Positions 8,857 to 18,015 of a DNA stretch of 23,554 nt are shown here, in pieces; position 1 is the stretch's first letter; each line of letters opens with the position of its first letter. A program made the translations under genes and the position numbers. The notes under the pieces were generated by a model. That model did no database searches, had not been told where the DNA came from, and saw nothing but the letters and a program-made list of their open reading frames with translations. Location: positions 1 through 23,554 of the forward strand of contig MLAK01000796.1 of assembly GCA_001839685.1 (NCBI GenBank). Reading direction: 5' to 3'. The stretch comes from Tritrichomonas foetus (lineage: Eukaryota; Parabasalia; Tritrichomonadida; Tritrichomonadidae).

Positions 8857-10788
8857 TCATCGATGATTCATTCCAGTGATGATGTCACCTCCAATGCAAA
8901 CAACCTGCTGCGCAATTCCTTCAATATCGACAGCCACCATGGTTTCATCTGTTTTTTGCGCAAACTTCAAGTTTTCCACCTTCATGTCTTTTCCACGAAG
9001 GACATTGTCTGCAAAACTCATTCCAATGGCCTGTCCGCCAAGCTCGTCGTACCAAAAGTTTACAACTCCTGAAAACCTTTCAATGACTTCTTCCACAAGC
9101 ATCTTAGGTGGGTCGAGATCGACAAAGAGATCGGCTAATTCAGGGGCTGTTTTGGATTTTATATCAAACCTTCCATGACGCCTCTTCTTCTTGTCAATGC
9201 CTGCAAATAGGGAATATTCAGCGTGTGGCCTGTTTTTGCTGGAAATAGAAAAATCGTAATTCCAATGGGACGTTGGAATTCCAAACATTTGTCTGAGAAG
9301 TGGAACTCGGGGAGCAAATCGTCCTTCAAGGGCAATGCGAAGAGATTGAGCAGCAGCTTTCCTTAAAAAGTCAACAACGATTTTTGGAATTGTTGAATTC
9401 TCATCAGAAATTATAATTTTGCTATTTTTGTGGGAATTTTGATTATTTTGCTGGTTGAATTTCGGTGTTTGATCATATTTCTTGGTGAATTCTGATCCTT
9501 CACAATAATTCGAAACAATAGCAAGAGGAAGAGTCAAAGCGTCACTATTCGGCCTAGCATCACCAACAGTAATGATCGGCGATTTTACTGGTAAATTTTT
9601 GAGAATTTCTAAAAACCTTAAAAATCCTGCCATTGAATAAGCAGGTGGAGAAACCTCCTTTTCATTATTATTACTCATAGAAGAATAAGATGAAGAAGAA
9701 GTAGTGTAAGCTGAAGCAACCATAAGTTCGATTGCTTCTTGACTGAGGAATTTCGAAACGACTCCTTTGGAGCGAACCCAACGAATGGCTGCACGGACAG
9801 CTTCCGGGTAAGAATCAAATCGCGCACCAAGAGCTGAAACGAAGGAATGATGACGAACTTCAAGTCTTTCAAGAAACTCGATTTTTGTCCCGTGTGGGGT
9901 TTTATGGAAGTGACGAATTTCATCTTCATGAACAGCTTGCAGATTAAAAACAAAACCACGGAAAAGAATTTGCACGCCTTCATAGTGTGGAATAGCAGTG
10001 ATCTTCTTCTCGTTCAATAATTTCGCCATTTCAATGTAAATGGCAATTTTGAATTGGAGAAGAGGTTCCAGGCGAAGAGGCCAAGCACTAGACGTTTCCA
10101 AACGCGCCAGAATTCGAATGGAGTTCGGGCACAGCGAGACATTATGTCCCGATCGAACTGCTTCGTATGGAAAAACCGATGTCTTTCTAAGAAAAGGTGA
10201 TAAAGGTGAAACTGAAGTAATACCGACCGTTAATTTTAAGTTTCGCAAATTCATCACTAATTCATCGTACGCGTCAGAAATGCTGTTAAGAGAGGCGTGA
10301 TTAGCAGTGGAAGCATTTTCGTGTTGTGGAAGATCAAAAATTGGCGATAAATCTCTTGGTGCAATATCGATTGTAGCATCTGGCGCGAAATGTTTTTGTA
10401 GAGCGTATTCAGCGATTTCTTTGAGCGGTTCTGGTCCCCACCCTAAACTTTCGAGGAGTGAGCCATCTGGGAATCTTCGGAGGGTTGATTTATCATTTCC
10501 CCAAAATTCGCGGAAACTGGCAGCTTCTGGTGATTTTGGATGTGGTCCTGGTTCAATTTCGCGATTAAAGTCTGCATTTGCGTTTAGATAAATACCAATG
10601 TATATCATATTATTAATAAGGGATCCTTGGATGGAAACGGCACGATCAGAATATGCTCTGGTAAGAATTGAACATACTTTTTCAACTGCTGCTTCGTCAA
10701 CTTTAGCAGTTGTTCCTATTCTAAAAACAAAATCGAAAATCTCGTTCTGCATCAATTTTTTCTTATTTTGATGTTGAACAAAGTTCAT
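8857..10788 (-). CDS. UTP22: Nrap / Utp22 (NOL6) family U3 snoRNA-associated protein, C-terminal half only (643 aa)
   Basis: Utp22/NOL6 is a nucleolar subunit of the UTP-C complex in the small-subunit processome, acting in early 18S pre-rRNA processing. Diagnostic segments are FREFWGNDKSTLRRFPDGSLLES (about residues 92-114), the Trp-Pro-containing helix near TSSAWPLRLEPLLQFK, HHSFVSALGARFDSYPEAVRAAIRWV, and the C-terminal FWYDELGGQAIGMSF. Yeast and human proteins are well over 1,100 aa and have duplicated nucleotidyltransferase-like halves. Here only the C-terminal portion is present, starting at an ATG (10788) about 90 residues before the FWG motif. The 258 bp upstream shows no missing half. 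Base composition looks richer in G+C than DZIP1 or UBR. A 14-codon upstream ORF overlaps the start codon. It lies downstream of the ACSL gene on the same strand. Family call secure; the shortening is real in this sequence or reflects an unseen upstream exon. Confidence 0.88.
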   Translation of the reverse strand: MNFVQHQNKKKLMQNEIFDFVFRIGTTAKVDEAAVEKVCSILTRAYSDRAVSIQGSLINNMIYIGIYLNANADFNREIEPGPHPKSPEAASFREFWGNDKSTLRRFPDGSLLESLGWGPEPLKEIAEYALQKHFAPDATIDIAPRDLSPIFDLPQHENASTANHASLNSISDAYDELVMNLRNLKLTVGITSVSPLSPFLRKTSVFPYEAVRSGHNVSLCPNSIRILARLETSSAWPLRLEPLLQFKIAIYIEMAKLLNEKKITAIPHYEGVQILFRGFVFNLQAVHEDEIRHFHKTPHGTKIEFLERLEVRHHSFVSALGARFDSYPEAVRAAIRWVRSKGVVSKFLSQEAIELMVASAYTTSSSSYSSMSNNNEKEVSPPAYSMAGFLRFLEILKNLPVKSPIITVGDARPNSDALTLPLAIVSNYCEGSEFTKKYDQTPKFNQQNNQNSHKNSKIIISDENSTIPKIVVDFLRKAAAQSLRIALEGRFAPRVPLLRQMFGIPTSHWNYDFSISSKNRPHAEYSLFAGIDKKKRRHGRFDIKSKTAPELADLFVDLDPPKMLVEEVIERFSGVVNFWYDELGGQAIGMSFADNVLRGKDMKVENLKFAQKTDETMVAVDIEGIAQQVVCIGGDIITGMNHR

Positions 10789-10829
10789 TCAAAATTACCA
10801 TGAATTGAATAGGTTTGCTTGGTTTTCAT
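10785..10829 (-). other. Upstream ORF overlapping the Utp22 start codon
   Basis: A 14-codon ORF (MKTKQTYSIHGNFE) starts at ATG 10829 and ends with TGA at 10785-10787, overlapping the ATG of the Utp22-like CDS in the ATGA arrangement. If the transcript starts upstream of 10829, this could dampen or couple translation. If transcription starts closer in, as short trichomonad leaders would allow, it is not transcribed. Confidence 0.35.
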
Positions 10830-10958
10830 TTTTTCTGAATAGAATGTCGACTTAAAAATCTAAGAAAAAGCTAAACTACCACTTACTTATTACATTCAAT
10901 ACTGTAAAATCTTGGTCGTACAACTTTTTCTTAAATTCATCAAAAAGTTAAAAATCAC

Positions 10959-10994
10959 TCAATGTGATTTTTATTGATTTTCAAATCACATTGA
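10959..10994. repeat. 12-bp perfect stem with 12-nt loop, 3' of ACSL
   Basis: TCAATGTGATTT (10959-10970) is exactly complementary to AAATCACATTGA (10983-10994). It lies about 50 nt past the ACSL stop codon on the minus strand. A transcript would form a 36-nt hairpin there, possibly in the 3' UTR or near the cleavage/termination site. Confidence 0.55.
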
Positions 10995-11023
10995 AACAAA
11001 CAAACAAAAGATTATAAAGAAAG

Positions 11024-11043
11024 GTAAATAAATATTTATTTAC
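11024..11043. repeat. 20-bp perfect palindrome just past the ACSL stop
   Basis: GTAAATAAATATTTATTTAC is identical to its reverse complement and begins 3 nt after the ACSL TGA. It carries TAAATAAA-type sequence on both strands, so it could supply the polyadenylation signal of ACSL. Its symmetry may be incidental in AT-rich DNA, but 20 perfect bases is long. Confidence 0.55.
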
Positions 11044-11046
11044 AGC

Positions 11047-13014
11047 TCATCCAGTGAGTTCTGGGTGTTTTGCATAAAGTTCAATCAACCTAGCTTCATA
11101 CTTAGAGCGCATTGCACTTAGTTTTGGTTTTTGTGATGGTGTTAAAAGTCCATTTTCCACAGTAAATTCAGTATCATCAAGAATAATTTGATTGATTCTT
11201 TCAAATCCTCTCAATTTTTCATTTTCAGCAGCTTTCTCCATATTTTCAACAATTTCCTTTGCGCACACATCACTGTTGACGAAATCCTTTATTCCTCTCT
11301 TTTCCCATTCATCGATGAAATGTCTCGTTGGAATGACAACAGCAACTGGATGATTGTGTGTCGAATCTGCATAAGTGTAAATAAATTCAACACCTTCAGC
11401 TTTTGAGTAAGCATCTGTAACATGTGTAAGTGAAAGATATTCACCCTGTGATAATTTAACGAGTTGTTTAACACGATCAATGATTTGAACTGTACCATCT
11501 GGAAGTAAAGTACCAACATCACCTGTTGCAAACCAACCATCAAACATTACTTCTTTTGTCATTTCTGGTTCTTTATAGTATTCTTTGAACAACCCAGGAC
11601 CGCGAATCATTATTTCACCTGATGGTGGATTTCCTTGTGGATCGTATTGCATTCCAGGAACTCTTCTGAATTTCAAATCAGCTATGATTGAAATTGGACC
11701 GACAGCCATTGAGTTCTTTGTTGCATTTCGTTGTTGGACGCATGCTGCAGCTGAAACCTCAGTTAAGCCATATCCTTGGATGATATTTGGTGTGACAGCA
11801 GCTCTGATTAATTCGTAAACATCAGGTAAAATTGGAGCACCGCCAGAAACGATTAATCTGATTCTTCCACCAAGTGCTTGTCTGAAAGGATTCAAAAGGA
11901 GTGCATCAAGAAGAAGGGATTGTGGATTGTCGCTTAAAAGTGCATCTCTCTTTAATTTCATTGCAGTTTTAACCAAAAACTTTGCAAATGATGGCAATGC
12001 TTCAATTTTCTTATTCATGACGTCAGCCATTCGATTGAAGACTCTTGGAACTCCGCAAATAATCGTTGGCTTCAGCGCTTGAATATCAAGGGTGAGATTG
12101 CGGACATCGCCAGTGTAAAATCCGATTGCAGCACCCTGGCAAATTAAAGTCATTTGGGATGCAAGCTCATAAATGTGGGCAAGCGGAAGGAAAGAAAAGA
12201 ACGTATCGGTATGTGTGACAGATGTGCCATTTCCTCCAAGTCCGTTTCCTCCGGCAAGAATATTCATGTGCGTTAAGACACAGCCCTTTGGATTTCCAGT
12301 GGATCCCGAAGTATACATAATCATTGCTGTATCGTCCCCTTTCAATGGGTATGGTTTAAATGTGTCTAATTCTTTAAGACCATTTTCATATATTTCATTG
12401 CAGGTATGAATGCGTGGATCTTTTTCGTTTGTGTACGTTTCATCTGGAGACATGAGAAGAACATGTTCAATTGATGTTTGGTCGAGGAATTCCATCGTCT
12501 TTTTGACGTTAAATCTATGGACAACGATAGCTTTACATTCGGAGTGATTTACAATATATTGAGCTGCGCCAGGACCAAGCGAATCGTATACTGGAACTGG
12601 AATCGCGCCAATGTAATGACAAGCAAATTGCGTATATTGCCACCAACTGCAGTTAACTGAATAAATGCCGACTCGATCGCCTGGCTTGATGCCAAGTTGA
12701 AGGAGACCTGCTCCAAAGCCTTTTGCAAATTGTTGGAATTGTTTATAGTTGATCCATTCGTAAGGTCCAAATGATCCATCGGAATTGATTATTCTTTCAC
12801 CGAAACATTTGTGATCACCGTAAATAACGACAGACGAGTCCAGAACTTCAGTGGTCGTTTCCACATCTGGGCGCCATGAATAATGTGCTAAATAACCTCC
12901 ACCATTTTCGCGAATTCTTGTTGTATTGATATATACTGGTGATTCGTTTTCATTTGCGGCTGGTTCCCATATTTCGCAACGTGCGGGAATTGGATCGGAT
13001 GGTTCTGCTCCCAT
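11047..13014 (-). CDS. ACSL: Long-chain-fatty-acid--CoA ligase (ACSL, 655 aa)
   Basis: An ANL-superfamily enzyme: activates long-chain fatty acids with ATP to an acyl-adenylate, then transfers them to CoA for lipid assembly or remodelling. The adenylation motifs are complete: P-loop YTSGSTGNPKG (234-244), LPLAHIYE (276-283), GYGLTE (414-419), TGD (498-500 region), and the hinge DRVKQLVKLSQGEY (513-526) with its ACSL-type LSQGEY. A Lys-rich C-terminal segment (SQKPKLSAMRSKY) fits the catalytic-lysine region. Length is that of a full eukaryotic ACSL. There is no N-terminal membrane helix. Instead it begins MGAEPSD, with Gly2 and Ser6 fitting the N-myristoylation pattern. ATG start at 13014. Parabasalids are regarded as dependent on host lipids, which would make such a gene important. 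It is same-strand neighbour to Utp22, and base composition is again relatively G+C-rich. Confidence 0.93.
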   Translation of the reverse strand: MGAEPSDPIPARCEIWEPAANENESPVYINTTRIRENGGGYLAHYSWRPDVETTTEVLDSSVVIYGDHKCFGERIINSDGSFGPYEWINYKQFQQFAKGFGAGLLQLGIKPGDRVGIYSVNCSWWQYTQFACHYIGAIPVPVYDSLGPGAAQYIVNHSECKAIVVHRFNVKKTMEFLDQTSIEHVLLMSPDETYTNEKDPRIHTCNEIYENGLKELDTFKPYPLKGDDTAMIMYTSGSTGNPKGCVLTHMNILAGGNGLGGNGTSVTHTDTFFSFLPLAHIYELASQMTLICQGAAIGFYTGDVRNLTLDIQALKPTIICGVPRVFNRMADVMNKKIEALPSFAKFLVKTAMKLKRDALLSDNPQSLLLDALLLNPFRQALGGRIRLIVSGGAPILPDVYELIRAAVTPNIIQGYGLTEVSAAACVQQRNATKNSMAVGPISIIADLKFRRVPGMQYDPQGNPPSGEIMIRGPGLFKEYYKEPEMTKEVMFDGWFATGDVGTLLPDGTVQIIDRVKQLVKLSQGEYLSLTHVTDAYSKAEGVEFIYTYADSTHNHPVAVVIPTRHFIDEWEKRGIKDFVNSDVCAKEIVENMEKAAENEKLRGFERINQIILDDTEFTVENGLLTPSQKPKLSAMRSKYEARLIELYAKHPELTG

Positions 13015-13687
13015 TTTTGAATGGTTTGAAAATGATTTATTTTTTCTGTGTGAGGTGAAATGATGATATGAAGCAATGAAAAATGATGCAAATGGAAATC
13101 ACATCATTTGAACGTAAAGAAATGAGAGTAGAAAAATTGTGATTATATTTGGCAGATGGAAAAATATAATGGTAAAGTAAAAAATAAAAAATACTTTGAG
13201 TAAGGAATAGGAAAAAAAGAATCTAGAGATTTCTGATCAATCATTATATGATTGTTGTTTGTTTTTTGAAAGCATATTCAAATTAATTACGATCAATTTA
13301 TTGTGAAAATTTCAGTGCTAAAAATAATATTTCGAAAATTATTTTTCGATTTTTATGATAATAAAAGTTCTTTATTATATATAGCAAATTTTATAATACA
13401 AAAAATATTATTTTCCGGAGATATGAGAAAACATTAGAAAAGTTATAAATGGCCGATATGACAATCGTTCAGAATTTCTTAAAATATTCGAAAATTTGCT
13501 TCATTAATATCTTTCGAATTCTTGCATTTTATTCCGTTATAAGAGGTTCATCTGTGAAAATAATTAATAGTATGACCTTTATAGTTTATATTTAATATCT
13601 AGTCAAAAAAATGTGAAAATAAATTTATTTTATTGATATCAATAATGAAATGTGAAAAATTTTCTTCTAACTATACATATGCATCTA
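13015..13687. other. Intergenic region between ACSL start and UBR-like stop
   Basis: About 670 bp, very AT-rich, with no gene supported. It must include the ACSL promoter and the UBR-like 3' end. A 7-bp hairpin (TCGAAAA at 13332-13338 with TTTTCGA at 13343-13349) is the only structure noticed. Confidence 0.5.
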
Positions 13688-16600
13688 TTAAACTCTATTT
13701 CCGTGAAGACATTTGGTAAATTCACCAGAAATGATGGATTCATTGAACATTTCAAATGCATGATCATTCAAATAAAGAAATCCTCCCCTTTTATGGCCAA
13801 CATCAGGACTTCCATGCTTATCGAAATAAAAAGGGCTCATAAACCCAATATATTGTGATATTTGAACCATAATAGAAGTTGCTTCTTGACCTACCAATAA
13901 GTAAGTTTTTAGTTTCTCATCTGATGAGTTGGATATTAGAAATTCCCTAAATTGATCAGGTGGTATTGTTATTTTTTTTCTGGCAATCATATCCCACAAC
14001 ACGCATTTATGCGTTTTGTCAACTGGTAAATTGAATGGTGGTAAATAAAATCTGAGGAAATCTTTGGGTGGATTTTTAATCATTTGAAATGGTTTAAATT
14101 CATCTTCAATTCCATCAAATGAAATATTATATCTTGAACAAAGGTTTTCATATAATAAAAGTTCATCCCAATCAATAAAATTAATATTTAATTTAGGATT
14201 ATTATCTTCATTAAGCGATTGATTTAATATAAAATATTCAGAAAGACATATTCTTCGTAAAAATAAAGTTTTTTCTTCATGACTGATTTCTTTGAGATTA
14301 TGCTCTTTCAAATAATTATTGATAAATTCGTCAACATTAAAAGTTTGATAATAGTTTTCGATATTTAAAATGTGGTCATTCTTTATTAAATTAATAATAA
14401 ATGTTTGAAAGAGAGTATATTTCCCAATAAATTCTGGTTTTTTATATTTTCGATAAGCAAAATATAAATTCAAGAATAAATTAATTGCAAGGAATTTGTA
14501 TTTTTTAGAATCAAGACATCCTGGAAGACTTCTTAATCTAACTTCATATGTAATGATTAAATAACTTAGACTTCTTAATATTTCTCGTATGGCTATAATT
14601 GATGAATTAGATCGCGAAAGAAAATATGAGAAAAACTGTTGAATGGAATTCCAAATTTCTGGATTTGTCTCCAGATCATCAATTGTAAATTCATCTAGTT
14701 TTGGTAGAATACTATTTCTAATATTTCGATCAAGTGAACATAAATATGGATTGAAGTGATTACATTCTTTGTGGATTAAATGCTGACAAATACCAAATTG
14801 ATATGTTAATTCATGTTTAAATCTAACTAGTTTCGAAAAAGGGCTACCTGAAATTGAATTGTCAAATTGAACATTTAACAAATCATGATTTTCCAGATCA
14901 AATTCTAAAGGAATACTACTCTCATATATAAATAGAGGATACGAAAGAACTTCATTAGGCTTACGTAATGAACAAATTGAGCATAGTTCTGTATCATTTG
15001 CAATATTAAAATTATCATTGGTAACATCTTCATCATTTAAATTATCAAGTTCTAATTTGGAAATTTTATTTTGATATTCTTTCATAATATCTAATTTTAA
15101 TTGGTGAGCTTTTGCTTTCTTTTGTAATTCAAGTTCTTTATTATTATTATTATGATTATTATTGTCATAATTAACATGAATTGAAAGTTTTTGTAAAACT
15201 TCTTTTCCAATGCTTTCATCTTTTGATAAAATATCAACAATTGACATGGGGGGCTCTTGACAATATGATATTTTCAGATTAATGAATTCATCAAAATCAA
15301 GTTGTGAAATTTTTTCCGAAAGCTCTTCAATTGTATTATAATGGATTTCTTTTTTGTTTAGTTTTAGTTTCTTGTTTTTCTGGATTTTTCGTGAAGTAGA
15401 AGAAAGAATTAATAAATGAATTGCTAGATGCGTCATAACCTCATTCTTCGTACTTCGCAAAATGTCATAAATAATTGATAATAATGTTTTGTCGTAAGCT
15501 AATGAAATAAGATCCATATTATGGCCAGGCTCTTCATATTCTGGAATAGAAAGTAATTTTGTTGGGTCCTTATTTATCTCGCTTTGATTAACAATCAGAA
15601 GTTTTGTTATTGGGATTGCAGACGATATTGAATTCCATGTGATATCCTTCTTCAAATTGTAGTTAACCATTCCATCTTTATAAGACTTTTCTGTAACATT
15701 TGAAAGAACTTCTTCAAAAATATTTTGTGCTTTTTCTGTGATACTATGGGAGTATCGAAGGGAAATTTGGCTTATATCATTTAAATGCTTATATTTCATA
15801 TATAAAACAATTTGTGATTTGATATATTCATAGTAATTATGTGTTAACATTGTCCTATCTATGATAATTAATGTCATTAGATAAATAAATGAAGTTCTCA
15901 TTTGCTTTTGGAGAAGTTCAATTTCATCATCTTCTTCATATAATGAAATATCATCAAATAATCCAATTAATGTTGCCAATTTCTTCACAAAAAATTCTTT
16001 ATCATTAGAAATTCCAATCAAAAATTGTAAAGAAGGTAGAAATGAAGGTATTCCATCTTCAATACATCCAATTTTTGTAATTTTAGGTTTTAACAAAAAA
16101 ATCAAACCATGATTATTTTTTCTTGTAATTGACAGTTTAAAGCAAATTAATGCTGCAGCATTCGAAATAAGAATAGTCCCAAGTTTTTGAATTAATTGTT
16201 CATTTCCTTTGAGGAGAGGAGTGAATTGATCATAATTATTTTCAAGATTTTTCGTAAATAAAAAAATCAAAGGATATGCCAAATAAAATGATGCTCCTAA
16301 AAACAGAGATTTATTATTTTGATTTAAACTATCAAGACTGATTTTTTCTAGTTCACAAATTAAATTACTGAAGTTTAAATCGATGGTTGTTTTTTTAAAT
16401 GCAACACAGTAACCATCTAATGCTCTGTCAAAAGAATCAATTGGAAAATATTCATCAGTTTCAAAAAAATCCGAAAAATTTGCGGATATTTTAAGATCAG
16501 CATTGAGAATTGAGATCAATACGTTTAAGTATTCTTGAAGTTTGTTCGGTTGTAATGTAGTACATCGAATTATACTCGTGGTTATTGAAACATCAGTAGG

Positions 16601-17557
16601 AATTGTTGAAAAAATTATTTCACCACGATGATTGAATAATGGGATAAAAGCGAGAATGATTTCTTTGAAGAATAAAACCCAATCCCATTCATGGTTGTTA
16701 ATATTTGATTCGATTGAATGTGTTGAAAAACAATGAAACCAAAGATGTGAAAAGCATTTAATATTTTCATAAATTTGATTTTCTTGATTTTTGTCGAAAG
16801 GAAAGAGCGAAACATAGATTGCGTTATGATAAATCGGAATCAAAACTTCACATGCTGCATATGAAAAGTTTTCAAGAAATATTGTGTCGTTAATTAAAAG
16901 TCCAAAAAGATTAGATAATTTTTCATTGAAGCAACTTGAATAAAAAAATATATTAAAAAGAAATTCATTAAAATTAATTTTCTGTGTGAGAGCCAGAGAA
17001 ATTGCTCGACGGAATCCATCACCAAATTTAACGAATTTCTTAGCAAATTTCAAAATCAATATTGCAGGATCTGGGTTATCAATAACAATTTCTTTCATGA
17101 ATTTAAAAGCATCTGAAAAAACTTGATCAATTAATACTGTTCTCAATTCTTTGTCAAGTAATAATTCTGGATGTGATTTTTCACTTAAACACCTTTGATG
17201 TTTATGACAAAAACCTTCTGGTTTCCAAAGAAACGTGTCACCACAATCACAATTTCCATATAAATCTGGGTTAACGATGACATCATGATTTTCATGATTT
17301 CCATTTAAAAAGCATTCTAGGCAAATACATGATTCTGGAGAATTACTACAAGTTAAACATGTAATACATAATTTTGGTTGATTCCATGTTTTTTGGCAAG
17401 TAGAAACGTCAGAATTCATTGAGTGATATTGAACAAATTCTTCAAAGCTTTTAAAATTCTTATTCTTCTCAGCTTTATATATAATTTCCTTACTTTGGTG
17501 AATTGCAGCATGAATATCTCCAAAGAATGGGTTTTTGAGTGAAGAAGCTTCTTTCAT
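13688..17557 (-). CDS. UBR1-type N-recognin E3 ubiquitin ligase (1289 aa)
   Basis: The N-terminus has a UBR box (residues 54-120), the zinc-binding fold that recognises destabilising N-terminal residues in N-degron degradation. Cys54, Cys67, Cys70, Cys77, Cys79, Cys82, His88, His91, then CDCGD (103-107) and CHKH (117-120) follow the family order. One pair is spaced C-x-C (77, 79) where C-x2-C is usual. A long, poorly conserved helical middle contains an Asn/Asp run (near 800). A RING-like segment follows: CSIC near 857, then CQHLIHKEC and the terminal-pair motif YLCSLDRNIRNSILP, about 920-955. The C-terminus ends in the UBR-cap pattern SPFYFDKHGSPDVGHKRGGFLYL. ATG at 17557 leads directly to the UBR box. 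Most similar in layout to UBR1/2/3, but shorter than the roughly 1,750-1,950 aa of animal and yeast forms. The substrate range cannot be read from sequence. Confidence 0.85.
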   Translation of the reverse strand: MKEASSLKNPFFGDIHAAIHQSKEIIYKAEKNKNFKSFEEFVQYHSMNSDVSTCQKTWNQPKLCITCLTCSNSPESCICLECFLNGNHENHDVIVNPDLYGNCDCGDTFLWKPEGFCHKHQRCLSEKSHPELLLDKELRTVLIDQVFSDAFKFMKEIVIDNPDPAILILKFAKKFVKFGDGFRRAISLALTQKINFNEFLFNIFFYSSCFNEKLSNLFGLLINDTIFLENFSYAACEVLIPIYHNAIYVSLFPFDKNQENQIYENIKCFSHLWFHCFSTHSIESNINNHEWDWVLFFKEIILAFIPLFNHRGEIIFSTIPTDVSITTSIIRCTTLQPNKLQEYLNVLISILNADLKISANFSDFFETDEYFPIDSFDRALDGYCVAFKKTTIDLNFSNLICELEKISLDSLNQNNKSLFLGASFYLAYPLIFLFTKNLENNYDQFTPLLKGNEQLIQKLGTILISNAAALICFKLSITRKNNHGLIFLLKPKITKIGCIEDGIPSFLPSLQFLIGISNDKEFFVKKLATLIGLFDDISLYEEDDEIELLQKQMRTSFIYLMTLIIIDRTMLTHNYYEYIKSQIVLYMKYKHLNDISQISLRYSHSITEKAQNIFEEVLSNVTEKSYKDGMVNYNLKKDITWNSISSAIPITKLLIVNQSEINKDPTKLLSIPEYEEPGHNMDLISLAYDKTLLSIIYDILRSTKNEVMTHLAIHLLILSSTSRKIQKNKKLKLNKKEIHYNTIEELSEKISQLDFDEFINLKISYCQEPPMSIVDILSKDESIGKEVLQKLSIHVNYDNNNHNNNNKELELQKKAKAHQLKLDIMKEYQNKISKLELDNLNDEDVTNDNFNIANDTELCSICSLRKPNEVLSYPLFIYESSIPLEFDLENHDLLNVQFDNSISGSPFSKLVRFKHELTYQFGICQHLIHKECNHFNPYLCSLDRNIRNSILPKLDEFTIDDLETNPEIWNSIQQFFSYFLSRSNSSIIAIREILRSLSYLIITYEVRLRSLPGCLDSKKYKFLAINLFLNLYFAYRKYKKPEFIGKYTLFQTFIINLIKNDHILNIENYYQTFNVDEFINNYLKEHNLKEISHEEKTLFLRRICLSEYFILNQSLNEDNNPKLNINFIDWDELLLYENLCSRYNISFDGIEDEFKPFQMIKNPPKDFLRFYLPPFNLPVDKTHKCVLWDMIARKKITIPPDQFREFLISNSSDEKLKTYLLVGQEATSIMVQISQYIGFMSPFYFDKHGSPDVGHKRGGFLYLNDHAFEMFNESIISGEFTKCLHGNRV

Positions 17558-17783
17558 TACTTTTTAAAATTCAATCATTATTTGTTCGAAGTCATTTAAA
17601 TGTTGATAGTTTTCGCTAATTTTACCTATTATTTGACCTTAAATGTTCACAGTAAAACTGATCTACCTTTGATAGGCAATATTTCGGGTGTATTACAGGG
17701 CGGATATGATAGAAAAAGTTCATGTATTCTAATTTTTAGTCTTAAGTTAACTTTTTGATGGAATGAAAAAAATAAACTTAATT

Positions 17784-17971
17784 AACTTTTAAAAAATGAC
17801 ATTATTAATTTTTGAAAATTCTTTATTAATTCATTATCAAAGACATTATCTTGCAATGCATGGTGAATCATCAACTACACATCTTTCTAATAATAATAAA
17901 CTATTAAATATTATTGAAGAATATCTAGAACATAAAACAATGAACTTTTAAAAAATGACATTTTTAATTTT
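17784..17971 (+). repeat. 29-bp direct repeat pair
   Basis: The segments 17784-17812 and 17943-17971, both beginning AACTTTTAAAAAATGAC, are identical except for one base (ATTATT versus ATTTTT). They are 159 bp apart. They may be remnants of a dispersed repeat or duplicated flanks; the sequence between them shows no gene. Confidence 0.6.
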
Positions 17972-18015
17972 GGAATTTTGGATTTTGTTCAAATTACGTA
18001 AATGAAAATCATCAA

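Noticed and set aside
8857..10591. Plus-strand ORFs overlapping the Utp22-like gene
   Set aside because: They are antisense to conserved Nrap motifs and encode nothing recognisable; G+C-richer sequence simply lengthens shadow frames.
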